The notes under the pieces were generated by a model. It saw nothing but the letters and a program-made list of their open reading frames with translations, had not been told where the DNA came from and made no database searches. From Alteromonas gracilis (GTDB lineage Bacteria > Pseudomonadota > Gammaproteobacteria > Enterobacterales > Alteromonadaceae): a stretch of DNA of 64,000 bases. This document shows, one piece after another, positions 19,776 to 28,855 of the stretch. Made by a program: the position numbers and the translations under genes. Position 1 is the stretch's first letter, and the number at the start of each line of letters is the position of its first letter. Location: positions 62,001 to 126,000 of the forward strand of contig NZ_PVNO01000003.1 in the NCBI RefSeq assembly GCF_002993325.1. The letters run 5' to 3'.

Positions 19776-21269
19776 CTATTTCTTCTTCCCTGTTTTGCTT
19801 TCATACCAGCTGCGGTTTTCGCGAGCAAGAAGACCAATAGAGTCTACTGGTCCCCATGTACCTGCTTGATATGGCTCTGGCGGCTCACTTGATTGCTTCC
19901 ACGCCTCAAGTATTGAGTCTACCCATGTCCATGCTTGTTCAATTTCATCACGGCGTACGAATAGCGCCTGATTACCAAGCATCACTTCAAGGAGTAATTT
20001 TTCGTAGGCGTCTGGAATGCGCTCGTCAGCAAACGCTTCAGAGAAGCTCAAGTTAAGCTTAGATTTTTGAAGATCCATAGAACCTGAGCTGGTAAGGCCG
20101 GGAACTTTGTTCATTACGGTGATCTCTACACCTTCATCAGGCTGTAGACGAATAACCAGCTTGTTAGGTGGAAGATTCTTAAAGCTATCGCCGAATAAGT
20201 TGTGCGGCTGGCGCTTGAAGTAAATAACAACTTCACTCACCTTAGTTGGCATGCGCTTACCTGTACGCAGGTAGAACGGCACGCCGGCCCAACGCCAGTT
20301 GTCAATTTCCGCTTTAATAGCAATAAAGGTTTCAGTTTTGCTCTGCGTATTGGCACCTTCTTCTTCTAGGTATCCAGGTACTTCTTCGCCCTTAACAAAG
20401 CCCGAGGTATATTGGCCACGTACCGTGCTTTCATTGATATTAAACGAATTAATTGGACGAAGCGCTTTTAGCACTTTCAGTTTTTCGTCGCGAATGCTGT
20501 CAGCATCTAGCGTTGTTGGCGGCTCCATGGCCACTAGGCTCAAAATTTGTAATAAATGGTTTTGAACCATATCACGCATTTGACCAGCATCATCAAAATA
20601 ACCCCAGCGACCTTCAATACCTACTGATTCAGCAACTGAAATTTGAACGTGATCGATACAGTTGTGATCCCAGTTTGTCGCGAAAATTGAGTTTGCGAAA
20701 CGAAGTGATACCAGGTTAAGAACCGTTTCTTTACCTAAATAGTGGTCAATACGATAGATTTGTTTTTCGTCGAAGTATTCGGCAACTTGCTCATTGATAA
20801 CCTTAGAGGATTCCAAATCGTGACCGATTGGTTTCTCAAGCACTACACGAACACTTGAATCGATAATTTTGCAGCTGTGTAAGCCGCGGCAAATATCGCC
20901 GTAGATAGCTGGAGGTGTCGCTAAGTAGCATACCATTGTGCGGGTAGGATCGACATGGTCGTCAAGAACACAGTAGCTATCAACATCTTTCATGTCGACG
21001 CAGGCGTAATGTAAACGCGCTTTCATGCGTTCCCAAGTTTCTTCACACAAGTTCTTTTCACCGAACTTAACAAGGTTCGTGTGAACTTCTTCAATGTAAG
21101 CTTCAAGCTCCATTTCCTGACGCGCAACACCAACAATAGTAGTGTCTGGATGCATCAGATTTGCTTTCTCAAGCTGATATAAAGAAGGCAGCAACTTGCG
21201 TCGTGAAAGATCTCCCAGCGTACCAAAAAGTACAAAATCACAGGGTTCGTAGGAATTATCCAATACCAT
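19776..21269 (-). CDS. zwf: Glucose-6-phosphate 1-dehydrogenase
   Basis: It oxidises glucose-6-phosphate to the lactone with NADP+, and is the entry to both the pentose phosphate and Entner-Doudoroff routes. It is 497 residues. FGTLGDLSRRKL is the nucleotide-binding motif, EKPIGHD lies at 145-151, and the active-site motif RIDHYLGKE at 173-181. It is the first gene of zwf-pgl-edd-glk-eda, divergent from hexR. A clear HexR palindrome lies 93 bases upstream of its start. Confidence 0.97.
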   Translation of the reverse strand: MVLDNSYEPCDFVLFGTLGDLSRRKLLPSLYQLEKANLMHPDTTIVGVARQEMELEAYIEEVHTNLVKFGEKNLCEETWERMKARLHYACVDMKDVDSYCVLDDHVDPTRTMVCYLATPPAIYGDICRGLHSCKIIDSSVRVVLEKPIGHDLESSKVINEQVAEYFDEKQIYRIDHYLGKETVLNLVSLRFANSIFATNWDHNCIDHVQISVAESVGIEGRWGYFDDAGQMRDMVQNHLLQILSLVAMEPPTTLDADSIRDEKLKVLKALRPINSFNINESTVRGQYTSGFVKGEEVPGYLEEEGANTQSKTETFIAIKAEIDNWRWAGVPFYLRTGKRMPTKVSEVVIYFKRQPHNLFGDSFKNLPPNKLVIRLQPDEGVEITVMNKVPGLTSSGSMDLQKSKLNLSFSEAFADERIPDAYEKLLLEVMLGNQALFVRRDEIEQAWTWVDSILEAWKQSSEPPEPYQAGTWGPVDSIGLLARENRSWYESKTGKKK

Positions 21270-21361
21270 ATTCGTCGACCTTTTAAATGTATGTGTCCGC
21301 AGCGTATTGTACAGTTATTTACAACACTAACGACTATTTTTACCGTATAGTTAACACCAAA

Positions 21362-21376
21362 TGTAGTAAAATTACA
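21362..21376. promoter_or_regulatory. HexR operator upstream of zwf
   Basis: TGTAGTAAAATTACA is a near-palindrome that fits the HexR consensus described for gammaproteobacteria (TGTARTWWWWTTACA-like). It lies in the hexR-zwf divergent region, closer to zwf. A weaker 16-base TGTA...TACA element is at 21308-21323. Confidence 0.78.
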
Positions 21377-21553
21377 ACTTGAACGAACTATAGGATCTAA
21401 ATATTTACCGTTTCCCTCAGTTTACCCTCATTTACCCCAGTTGAAACAACAAATATTGTCAAAAAATTACATTTTTCTTGTCACCGACGTCACAATAGGT
21501 ACTATTAGCGATGTACCTTATAATAAACAGTGCTAAGTATTTGCTATATCTGT

Positions 21554-22405
21554 ATGAACATTTTAGAAAAAATCACACAAAATCAAGCGGCATTCAGTAA
21601 ATCTGAGAAAAAGGTTGCAGAAGTCATTCTCGCTAACCCTCAAACGGCGATACATTCAAGTATAGCAACCCTTGCTAAAATGTCTGACGTTAGTGAGCCT
21701 ACCGTTAATCGGTTCTGTCGTAGACTTGATACTAAAGGCTTTCCCGACTTTAAACTTCACTTAGCACAGAGCTTGGCCAACGGCACGCCCTATGTAAACC
21801 GTCATGTTGACGAAAACGACAGCCCGGACGAATATACTAATAAAATATTCGAATCGACCATGGCCTCACTTGAAGTGGCTCGCCAGTCCGTTGATGTAAA
21901 CGTAGTGAATCGCGTGGTTGATTTGCTGACACAAGCACAGAAGATCTCGTTTTTTGGCTTGGGCGCTTCAGCATCTGTTGCGCATGATGCACTTAACAAG
22001 TTTTTCCGCTTCAATGTACCTGTTGTGTATTTCGAAGACATTTTAATGCAGCGCATGAGTTGCATGAATTGTTCGGCAGGTGACGTGGTAGTACTAATAA
22101 GTCACACCGGCCGCACAAAAAGTCTTGTAGAAATTGCACAGATTGCTCGAATGAACGACGCCACTGTTGTGGGCATCACTTCAGCTGACAGTCCACTCGC
22201 TCAAGAGTGTAGCTATGTTTTATCATTAGAAGTGCCTGAAGACACAGACATGTATATGCCGATGGCGTCTCGCATCGCACAGCTGACGCTTATAGACGTT
22301 CTGGCTACAGGCTTTACTTTGCGCCGGGGCAATAAATTTAGAGAGAATCTAAAGCGCGTTAAGGATACGCTCCGCGGCTCCCGTTACGAAAAGCGCGGTG
22401 ATTAG
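21554..22405 (+). CDS. hexR: HexR, RpiR-family regulator of central carbon metabolism
   Basis: A 283-residue RpiR-type transcription factor: an N-terminal helix-turn-helix (about 1-80, starting MNILEKITQNQAAFSKSEKK) and a C-terminal SIS sugar-phosphate domain (about 125-260). Known HexR proteins bind KDPG and release DNA. The frame extends back to 21530, but the conserved HexR start is the ATG at 21554. It is divergent from the ED operon and carries HexR-like sites at zwf, gapA and pyk as expected targets. A strong terminator follows. Confidence 0.93.
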   Translation: MNILEKITQNQAAFSKSEKKVAEVILANPQTAIHSSIATLAKMSDVSEPTVNRFCRRLDTKGFPDFKLHLAQSLANGTPYVNRHVDENDSPDEYTNKIFESTMASLEVARQSVDVNVVNRVVDLLTQAQKISFFGLGASASVAHDALNKFFRFNVPVVYFEDILMQRMSCMNCSAGDVVVLISHTGRTKSLVEIAQIARMNDATVVGITSADSPLAQECSYVLSLEVPEDTDMYMPMASRIAQLTLIDVLATGFTLRRGNKFRENLKRVKDTLRGSRYEKRGD

Positions 22406-22467
22406 TCCCCTATCATTGATCATTGCCCGAATTATCGTCGTATAACAAACGACTTTTAGCTTTTTTG

Positions 22468-22503
22468 AAAACGCCTAACTGGTCGAGCCAGTTAGGCGTT
22501 TTT
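22468..22503 (+). terminator. Terminator after hexR
   Basis: AACGCCTAACTGG and CCAGTTAGGCGTT form a perfect 13-base stem with a five-base loop, followed by TTTTTC. Confidence 0.92.
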
Positions 22504-22544
22504 CTTTATTTCATTCACATTATTGTCAAATTAAACTATTATTC

Positions 22545-22559
22545 TGTAATAAAATTACG
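22545..22559. promoter_or_regulatory. HexR operator upstream of pyk
   Basis: TGTAATAAAATTACG differs from the zwf site at two positions and sits 82 bases before the pyk start. Pyruvate kinase genes are established HexR targets in Shewanella and relatives. Confidence 0.72.
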
Positions 22560-22640
22560 TAAAGCGATTACAGGCACACTGTTCATATGTGCTGCCAATC
22601 ATCTTTGTCTTTTCTAACTTAGAAACAGCGACGGAATCAC

Positions 22641-24077
22641 ATGACCAGAAGAACGAAAATTCTTGCCACCCTTGGACCTTCAACCGACTCTCTTGAACAA
22701 ATTCAGGCACTAATTGCCGCGGGCGCAAACACAGTGCGCATGAATTTCTCTCACGGGCAAGCTGAAGATCATATAGAACGTGCGAAGCGCGTTCGTGAGG
22801 CAGCTAAAAATCTTGGTAAATACGTAGCGATATTGGGTGACTTACAAGGCCCTAAAATACGCGTAGCACGCTTTGCCGAGGGTCCAGTTCGCTTAGAAGT
22901 AGGCGCAAAGTTTATCCTTGATGCCGAGCTTGGTCGCGATGAAGGTGATGTTAATCAAGTTGGCATAGACTATAAAGCGTTACCTGATGACGTTTCAGCG
23001 GGTGACATTCTTCTGCTTGATGATGGCCGTATTCAGCTGAGAGTTACCGGTGTTGAAGGGCGTAAAGTTATCACTGAAGTTACGGTAGGTGGTAAACTTT
23101 CAAACAACAAAGGCATTAACCGTCAAGGTGGTGGACTTTCTGCCGATGCACTTACCGACAAAGATAAAGAAGACATTAAAACTGCGGCGGAAATCGGTGT
23201 TGATTACCTCGCGGTGTCGTTCCCTAGAAGTGGTGCAGACCTAAATTACGCAAGAGAACTTGCCGAAGCAGCAGGTTGTTATGCCAAAATTTGTGCAAAG
23301 GTTGAACGCGCAGAAACTGTAGCTTCTGACGAAGCTATGGATGACATTATCTCTGCGTCAGATGCCGTTATGGTAGCGCGTGGTGATTTAGGCGTTGAAA
23401 TTGGTGATGCCGAACTTGTTGGTGTACAAAAGAAGTTAATCGCCCGTTCTCGCCAGCTTAACAAAGTGGTAATTACCGCAACGCAAATGATGGAGTCGAT
23501 GATTGACAGCCCAATGCCAACGCGTGCAGAGGTGATGGACGTTGCAAACGCTGTTTTAGACGGCACCGACGCGGTTATGCTTTCAGCTGAAACAGCGGCA
23601 GGTAACTTTCCTATCGAGACGGTGGCAGCAATGGCCCGCGTTTGTGAAGGCGCAGAAACCCACCCAAGCGTTAAAATTTCTAAGCACCGTATGGATCAGC
23701 AGTTTTCTTCTACTAGCGAGTCAATTGCACTATCTGCAGTATATGCGGCAAATCACCTTCCAAGCGTTAAAGCAATTGTGGGCTTGACTGAAAGCGGTAC
23801 TACGCCAACGTTAATGTCACGCATCACAACGTCACTGCCAATTATTGCGATGTCTCGTCACGAGTCTACGCTTAACACGATGGCGTTGTGTCGCGGTGTT
23901 AAGCCAGTTTACTTTGACTCGTCTAACAGCGAGCCGGGTAGATTAAAGTATGATGTTATTGCCTCACTAAAAGAAAAAGGTTTAGTGAAAAGTGGGGACA
24001 GCATTATCCTGACTTACGGCGATGAAATGGAAAAAGTGGGCGCGACAAATACGCTGAAAATTGTGGAAGTTGAGTAG
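22641..24077 (+). CDS. pyk: Pyruvate kinase
   Basis: It converts phosphoenolpyruvate and ADP to pyruvate and ATP. The 478 residues match the PykA (type II) length. Landmarks are the start [24 protein letters not shown] near 33-40, the metal/substrate region of GDLQGPKIR, and [10 protein letters not shown], the pyruvate-kinase signature around 280. It stands next to hexR with its own HexR-like operator, so it should rise together with the ED genes. It is closed by a terminator. Confidence 0.96.
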   Translation: MTRRTKILATLGPSTDSLEQIQALIAAGANTVRMNFSHGQAEDHIERAKRVREAAKNLGKYVAILGDLQGPKIRVARFAEGPVRLEVGAKFILDAELGRDEGDVNQVGIDYKALPDDVSAGDILLLDDGRIQLRVTGVEGRKVITEVTVGGKLSNNKGINRQGGGLSADALTDKDKEDIKTAAEIGVDYLAVSFPRSGADLNYARELAEAAGCYAKICAKVERAETVASDEAMDDIISASDAVMVARGDLGVEIGDAELVGVQKKLIARSRQLNKVVITATQMMESMIDSPMPTRAEVMDVANAVLDGTDAVMLSAETAAGNFPIETVAAMARVCEGAETHPSVKISKHRMDQQFSSTSESIALSAVYAANHLPSVKAIVGLTESGTTPTLMSRITTSLPIIAMSRHESTLNTMALCRGVKPVYFDSSNSEPGRLKYDVIASLKEKGLVKSGDSIILTYGDEMEKVGATNTLKIVEVE

Positions 24078-24093
24078 CCATAATAATTATATG

Positions 24094-24122
24094 AAAGCGA
24101 AGCAGATGCTTCGCTTTTTTTT
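24094..24122 (+). terminator. Terminator after pyk
   Basis: AAAGCGAAGC and GCTTCGCTTT pair around a four-base loop and are followed by a run of T. Confidence 0.88.
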
Positions 24123-24268
24123 GCCTGAAATTTAAATAGTAATATCAAACCAAACACATAATAAAAAAGTGGTGTGAAAGTTATTGGAACAATTAACTTC
24201 ACCTAATATGCCAACCGTTTCTTCGTTATAAATTTCTCAGGACAAGAACGATAAAAACAAGGATAAGT

Positions 24269-25177
24269 ATGTACTACATCCATAAACACAATATCTTTAG
24301 GTTAGTCATAATAGCCTTTCTTACCGTTATTGGTCATTGTGCATGGGCTACATCCCCTACCACGCATAATATGAAAAGCGTTGAAGTTAGCTCACCAAAT
24401 GCTCCGTTACAGCCAATAATGATTCAAGGCCCTATGCCCATAGAGGCTCAATATTTTACTGCACTCTTGAGCAATGTAACCATCGAATATGCAGGTAATG
24501 CTGTGTTCTACAAAGGTACGCTAGACGGCTACCCCATTGTAGTTGCTAAAACTGGTAAAGGTTTAGAGAACACTGCGGCAGCGACAGCTATTGGTATAGA
24601 GCGATACCATCCTCGCCTCATTATCAATCAGGGAACATCTGGTGGGCATGACCCATCTTTGAAAGTCGGAGACATCGTTTTAGGCGAGCGCAGTGTAAAC
24701 GCCTCAAACTTTAAAACGCCAAGGCTAGCACAAGGAGAAGGCAGTAATCCTCTCAATTGGAACCCCATGGATATTATGGCGTCTGAAGGGAGTGCAGGAG
24801 AAGGTAGTAGTGCAAAGGATGCTGAAAAATTGCGGTTTTATTTAGGCGATAAGCAATTAATCGCGCTGGCTTCATCGCTAGCTAACCAATATGAACGAGG
24901 TAGTGTAGTAAAAGGAACAATCGGCAGCGGTAACTTTTGGAACAATGAACTAGATAGAATTGCATGGCTTAATAAGAACCTAGGTACTAGCGTGGAAGAA
25001 ATGGAAACAGCTTCGGCAGCCCAAATTGTTCACGCCTACCGTACCCCGTTTTTGGGTATTCGCGTTTTATCAAACAATATCACTAATCACGGTGAATATG
25101 ATCCTACGACAGCCGAAGATTGCCAAGCCTTTGTCGCAAAAGTGATTAAAGCCTACATTTCAAATATCGACGGATAG
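24269..25177 (+). CDS. Exported nucleosidase/nucleoside-phosphorylase-like protein (MTAN superfamily)
   Basis: A 302-residue protein with an N-terminal signal peptide (hydrophobic 10-25, ending near CAWA), so probably periplasmic. The rest matches the PNP/UDP phosphorylase fold of 5'-methylthioadenosine/S-adenosylhomocysteine nucleosidases: MPIEAQYF, INQGTSGGHDPSLKVGDIV, and SVEEMETASA with substrate-binding glutamate E246. At the position where MTAN has its catalytic Asp (motif SD), this protein has SNN (N269/N270). Activity and substrate are therefore uncertain. A good AAGGAT precedes the ATG. It is monocistronic. Confidence 0.72.
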   Translation: MYYIHKHNIFRLVIIAFLTVIGHCAWATSPTTHNMKSVEVSSPNAPLQPIMIQGPMPIEAQYFTALLSNVTIEYAGNAVFYKGTLDGYPIVVAKTGKGLENTAAATAIGIERYHPRLIINQGTSGGHDPSLKVGDIVLGERSVNASNFKTPRLAQGEGSNPLNWNPMDIMASEGSAGEGSSAKDAEKLRFYLGDKQLIALASSLANQYERGSVVKGTIGSGNFWNNELDRIAWLNKNLGTSVEEMETASAAQIVHAYRTPFLGIRVLSNNITNHGEYDPTTAEDCQAFVAKVIKAYISNIDG

Positions 25178-25191
25178 ATTTACATAGAACC

Positions 25192-25231
25192 AAAAACGCC
25201 CTTTACTTTCTCAAAGCGTAAAGGGCGTTTT
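25192..25231. terminator. Bidirectional terminator between the nucleosidase-like gene and the 25249 gene
   Basis: AAAACGCCCTTTAC and GTAAAGGGCGTTTT form a long perfect stem between two convergent genes. Confidence 0.9.
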
Positions 25232-25248
25232 CATTAAAGCAGTTTCGG

Positions 25249-25626
25249 CTAGATTGCCTGTGCAGTGTAGGTCTCTGCCTCTTGAGCTATATCGTTCGCA
25301 TATTGAGTAAGGTGGTGGCCTAAGATATTCTCTGCACGTTCAACGTACTCATCACGTTTAAATTTCCAACCTCTCAAATCTGCTTGCTTCGCCTGAGCTA
25401 TATAAAAATCCAATCGTGTTTTTCTAAGCAAGTCGGCTTTTCTAGATAAATCAAATTCAACAAGTGAAATCGTATGTTCCACTTTAACGATGTCAGCATG
25501 TACTGGGCGGTTAGCATCATGAGCAGCGGCCTGACTAACAAACAACTTACCCTGTCCAAGCACACCGACTAATACGATTACAATTGAAACTACAATACCT
25601 GAATAAACCCACTTTAAAATGTTCAT
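25249..25626 (-). CDS. Small membrane-anchored protein of unknown function
   Basis: A 125-residue protein with one N-terminal transmembrane helix or uncleaved signal (about 7-25, YSGIVVSIVIVLVGVLG). A charged, helix-prone periplasmic part rich in Lys, Arg and Glu follows, with no cysteine or metal motif. I do not recognise the family. A purine-rich AAGGAGTGAGGC precedes the ATG, which supports translation. It shares a bidirectional terminator with the neighbouring nucleosidase-like gene. Confidence 0.6.
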   Translation of the reverse strand: MNILKWVYSGIVVSIVIVLVGVLGQGKLFVSQAAAHDANRPVHADIVKVEHTISLVEFDLSRKADLLRKTRLDFYIAQAKQADLRGWKFKRDEYVERAENILGHHLTQYANDIAQEAETYTAQAI

Positions 25627-26210
25627 GCCTCACTCCTTGAACAATGTTGAACTGCTCATAAATCTGGTAACGAAATCAAGTGCAAAAAAAGAATTACTTT
25701 TTTTTCTGGTTGTTGTTCGACTGGAACAAATGTGGCCCCACGACGAATGAAAAACCGAGTATTTCACTTAAGTTACGTACTTCTACTATTTGTAGAAGCA
25801 ACTTACACACCAAAATAAAAAACCATACAATTCATAATCTTAAACAAAATAGGCACTATTAAAGAGTGCGTTGAAAGAACTTTCTACACACCATAAGAGA
25901 AAATTTTCCCTGCCTTTTTATTGCCTTTGATTAAAGGCATACCGAAACAACTGATGATCAAAGCATCAGTGGAAATAAGGAGGGTTCAAAGAGAAGTGTT
26001 CTATCAAAGCGTTACAACTACGCAGCCGAGTCTCAACTTCTAAAATGAGGTGAATTAACTGTCGAAATTGCATACCGCAAACGTAGAAGTCAAATCACGA
26101 CTTGCTTGATATGAGACGTAAATAGGCAAACAGAAAGTAAAGTTATCGACTAGGCAAGACTTATATCGCCAATTAGTCCTGACCGCCTGATATGATGAAT
26201 AAATCAGAGA

Positions 26211-26239
26211 CTACGTAACTTTGGTTGCGTAGACCTTTT
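26211..26239 (+). terminator. Terminator-like hairpin without an upstream gene
   Basis: CTACGTAAC and GTTGCGTAG pair over nine positions (one G-T) around TTTG, followed by ACCTTTT. No plus-strand gene precedes it within 1 kb, so it may end a small RNA. Confidence 0.4.
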
Positions 26240-26280
26240 AAGTAGTTCGATTATCGAAGTCAGATGATTAAAACAGCACA

Positions 26281-26305
26281 AAAAAAGGGGCGAATGCCCC
26301 TTTTT
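26281..26305 (-). terminator. Terminator after the BON-domain gene
   Basis: AAAAAGGGGC and GCCCCTTTTT around GAAT, 25 bases past the minus-strand stop codon. Confidence 0.88.
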
Positions 26306-26329
26306 AAAATTCATCTAGATGAAATGCTT

Positions 26330-26929
26330 TTAGTTCATCGCAGTTTTAGTTACTACACGAAGATCGCTTTTCACATCTTTAACGTCAGACGCATTTTTCG
26401 CTATTTCAACCGCTAAATCGCGCTCTGCATCAGAATCAACGTCGCCCGTCAGCATTACCACGCCATTTTCAACATCAACATCAATGTCGAAACCAGAAAT
26501 ATCAGTATCCATCAGAAGACGGGTTTTGATTACGGTAGCAATTTTAGCGTCAGTAAGCTCGCTTGTACCTTCATCTACTGTATCTTCCATATCATCAGAC
26601 ATGTCGCCGTCCATGTCTTTGTCAGAAACAATGGTCAATTTGTTGTCTACAGAGGTGACACCATCAATGTTTGCTACCAGCTCTTCTGCTAGCTTTTTAT
26701 CGACAGAATTTTCAACCTTACCTGTTAACACTACATTGCCATTTTTCACGTCAGTATTGATATCGAATGAATCTAGGTTGCCATTGAACAACAGCGTAGC
26801 TTCAGCTTTGCCATCAATCCATGCGTCTTTGGCGCCCTTTTCCCATTTGTTGTCAGTGTCCATATCACCTGCGTAAGCTGCAGTTGTTAGTGTTGTAGCA
26901 ACAATCATAGAAATTAGTGAACGTTTCAT
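26330..26929 (-). CDS. Periplasmic protein with two BON domains (OsmY-like)
   Basis: A 199-residue exported protein. The ATG at 26929 has AGGAGAAA upstream and starts a clear signal peptide ending AAYA; the frame runs back to 26989 without such a site. Two BON domains follow (about 40-105 and 130-198), each with the repeating pattern of a glycine turn in VENGVVMLTGDVDS or VKNGNVVLTGKVEN. The linker is Asp/Met rich. BON proteins bind membranes or help envelope stress survival; OsmY is the model. The predicted mature protein is strongly acidic. Confidence 0.85.
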   Translation of the reverse strand: MKRSLISMIVATTLTTAAYAGDMDTDNKWEKGAKDAWIDGKAEATLLFNGNLDSFDINTDVKNGNVVLTGKVENSVDKKLAEELVANIDGVTSVDNKLTIVSDKDMDGDMSDDMEDTVDEGTSELTDAKIATVIKTRLLMDTDISGFDIDVDVENGVVMLTGDVDSDAERDLAVEIAKNASDVKDVKSDLRVVTKTAMN

Positions 26930-27288
26930 AACATTTCTCCTTTGTCGAAACTCACAATGATATATGCCAAAACCCTGCCAACAACACAACCCATTGTTTT
27001 TAGGGGATATTATAAAAATATTCGTATTTAATGGCTCAAGAATTTGAAATCTTTGCTGTGAAACGAGAATTTTTTACCAGTTGCTTTAAATGTGAGTTAT
27101 TCGACATAGCTATCGAAGAATAATCAATACATGTAAATTGAGTTTCATCTGTATTGAAATGAGTAAAGATTAAACTGATTTAACAATTTAGGCGTAGATA
27201 ATAGAGAAATCTTCTTATCGCTAAGTACCTTTCAAAAACTTGATAGGAAACAGCATTTCAAATTTTTAATATCAAGGATGCTAAGCCA
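26930..27288. other. Intergenic gap, AT-rich
   Basis: This 359-base stretch separates the divergent BON and EEP-family genes. It must hold both promoters, but I could not assign boxes with confidence. No conserved hairpin or frame was seen. Confidence 0.4.
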
Positions 27289-28266
27289 ATGGATATTGCA
27301 CTTTTTGCTGCATCAATACTCTTTATTGTAGTCAGCTTTGTTCCTCTTTTACCCTCTTCGCATTGGTTGGTTCGAGTTTGGGAATTCCCTCGCCTGCAAA
27401 TATCCGTAATTATTGCCATTCTTCTTATTTGCCATGCATTAAGTTGGACTTCTGATAATTATTGGTTACTTATTAACTCGCTGGTAATTATAGGACTAGG
27501 GATAAGTCTGCTCTATCAACTTGTTTGGATACTCCCTTACACCCCCTTTTATAAAAAAGATGTCAAAAGAATAGAGAAATCGCAGGCAGCGAGCACGGTA
27601 AGTGTGCTTTCAAGTAACGTCTATATGCCGAACAACGACTTCAGAAAACTTATAGCGCACGTCAGAAATAAGAAACCAGACTTCTTAGTAACATTAGAGT
27701 CGAATGAAAAGTGGCAAAAGGGAATTAGTGAGATCGAATCGGAGTACCCTTATCGAAAGTTCTGTGCGCTTGAAAACCTTTACGGTATGCACTTGTATAG
27801 CAAAATACCGTTTGAAGAGGCTACGCTTAATTTCCTGATTGAAGATGATGTTCCTTCCATGAAGGTAAAGATAAATTTAGAAGGGCAAGACACTCTCCTC
27901 TACTTTCTTCACCCTAAGCCCCCTAGCCCAACAGAAAACACGTATGCAAAACCTCGTGATGTCGAATTAGCTATTGTTGGAAAGGAGATATCGAATACAA
28001 ACGGACCGATTATCGTGGCAGGCGACCTAAACGATGTGGCCTGGTCGCCGACAACACGAAAATTTAAAAAGATAAGCGGATTGCTAGATCCACGAGAAGG
28101 TCGAGGTTTTTATAACACGTTTCACGCAAAATACCCGTTAGTAAAATGGCCGCTAGATCACGTATTCCATTCTAAGCACTTTGCGTTGGTTCACATAGAA
28201 AAGCTAGAGAGTATAGGTTCAGACCACTACCCTTTGTATACTGAACTAGCGTTTATCGACGATTAA
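27289..28266 (+). CDS. Membrane-bound endonuclease/exonuclease/phosphatase (EEP) family protein
   Basis: A 325-residue protein with about three N-terminal transmembrane helices (roughly 1-90) and a C-terminal EEP-fold domain. Catalytic landmarks are SSNVYMPNND, the glutamate in LVTLESNEKW, VAGDLNDVAWSP and the final histidine pair region in SIGSDHYPLY. This is the architecture of the inner-membrane endo/exonuclease-phosphatase group with the catalytic domain outside the cytoplasm. The substrate is unknown; DNA, phosphoesters and lipid headgroups are all cut by relatives. AAGGAT precedes the ATG. Confidence 0.82.
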   Translation: MDIALFAASILFIVVSFVPLLPSSHWLVRVWEFPRLQISVIIAILLICHALSWTSDNYWLLINSLVIIGLGISLLYQLVWILPYTPFYKKDVKRIEKSQAASTVSVLSSNVYMPNNDFRKLIAHVRNKKPDFLVTLESNEKWQKGISEIESEYPYRKFCALENLYGMHLYSKIPFEEATLNFLIEDDVPSMKVKINLEGQDTLLYFLHPKPPSPTENTYAKPRDVELAIVGKEISNTNGPIIVAGDLNDVAWSPTTRKFKKISGLLDPREGRGFYNTFHAKYPLVKWPLDHVFHSKHFALVHIEKLESIGSDHYPLYTELAFIDD

Positions 28267-28294
28267 ACAAGCTCGAGAGTACAGACCGGGCTGG

Positions 28295-28855
28295 TTAACG
28301 AGAGCCTCTGTGCTTTACGCACCACATTAGGCTTTCGCACGCGTCTTCTCGCTTTTTAAAGTGTGCTAAACCAATAAGCGCCCCGTCTCTGGGCCAAACG
28401 GCTTGGTTAAGCACGCTTTGTTCCTCTTCGGACAAATTCTCACTGTTCAATACTATCTCTACCGCTTTTTTGTTTGGTTTAATTAGCGTGGGGTTAGCGG
28501 CTTTGACTAGTGATGAATTAACACATATATACTCTCGTTTTACTGGGTCGCGTACCACACCGATAATGTCGTTATCGCAGATTATCGCCGGCCAGCCCTC
28601 TGAGATTCGACTTTGACCAAACATAATCAGCGTAAACGCGAATAAAACAAAAAGTGTTAGACCAATAAATTGTGTACTTAAGTCCGGTGCAACACTGATA
28701 ATCACGCCTACGACTGCGGCGAAAAATATCCATCCGCCAAACACTCTTCGCATAGCGTTAGGGGAAATTCCAGATATCACATCCACTGATTTCAGTGATT
28801 GCTTATCATAGCTTTTAATAAATACAGACGATTGTGATTCCACAGTCTTTTCCAC
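28295..28855 (-). CDS. Two-helix membrane protein of unknown function
   Basis: A 186-residue protein that starts with GTG and has two adjacent transmembrane helices at about 42-80 (WIFFAAVVGVIISVAPDL, FIGLTLFVLFAFTLIMFG). A cytoplasmic or periplasmic tail of about 100 residues follows. I see no catalytic motif and do not recognise the family. The start is uncertain because no ribosome-binding site is evident. It converges on the EEP gene with a 28-base gap. Confidence 0.5.
   Translation of the reverse strand: MEKTVESQSSVFIKSYDKQSLKSVDVISGISPNAMRRVFGGWIFFAAVVGVIISVAPDLSTQFIGLTLFVLFAFTLIMFGQSRISEGWPAIICDNDIIGVVRDPVKREYICVNSSLVKAANPTLIKPNKKAVEIVLNSENLSEEEQSVLNQAVWPRDGALIGLAHFKKREDACESLMWCVKHRGSR

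Larger units (their letters stand above)
25627..26329. other. Gap of 700 bases with several hairpins and no convincing gene
   Basis: No open frame here looks coding; the 60-codon frame at 25680-25862 is low-complexity and lacks a ribosome-binding site. Perfect short stems lie at 25780-25798, 25922-25939 and 25951-25969, followed by an AAGGAGGG tract near 25977. A terminator-like hairpin on the plus strand ends at 26239. This layout could hold a plus-strand small RNA. The BON-gene terminator lies at the right edge. Confidence 0.4.

Noticed and set aside
25680..25862. 60-codon frame on the plus strand
   Set aside because: Low-complexity start, no ribosome-binding site and no recognisable domain.
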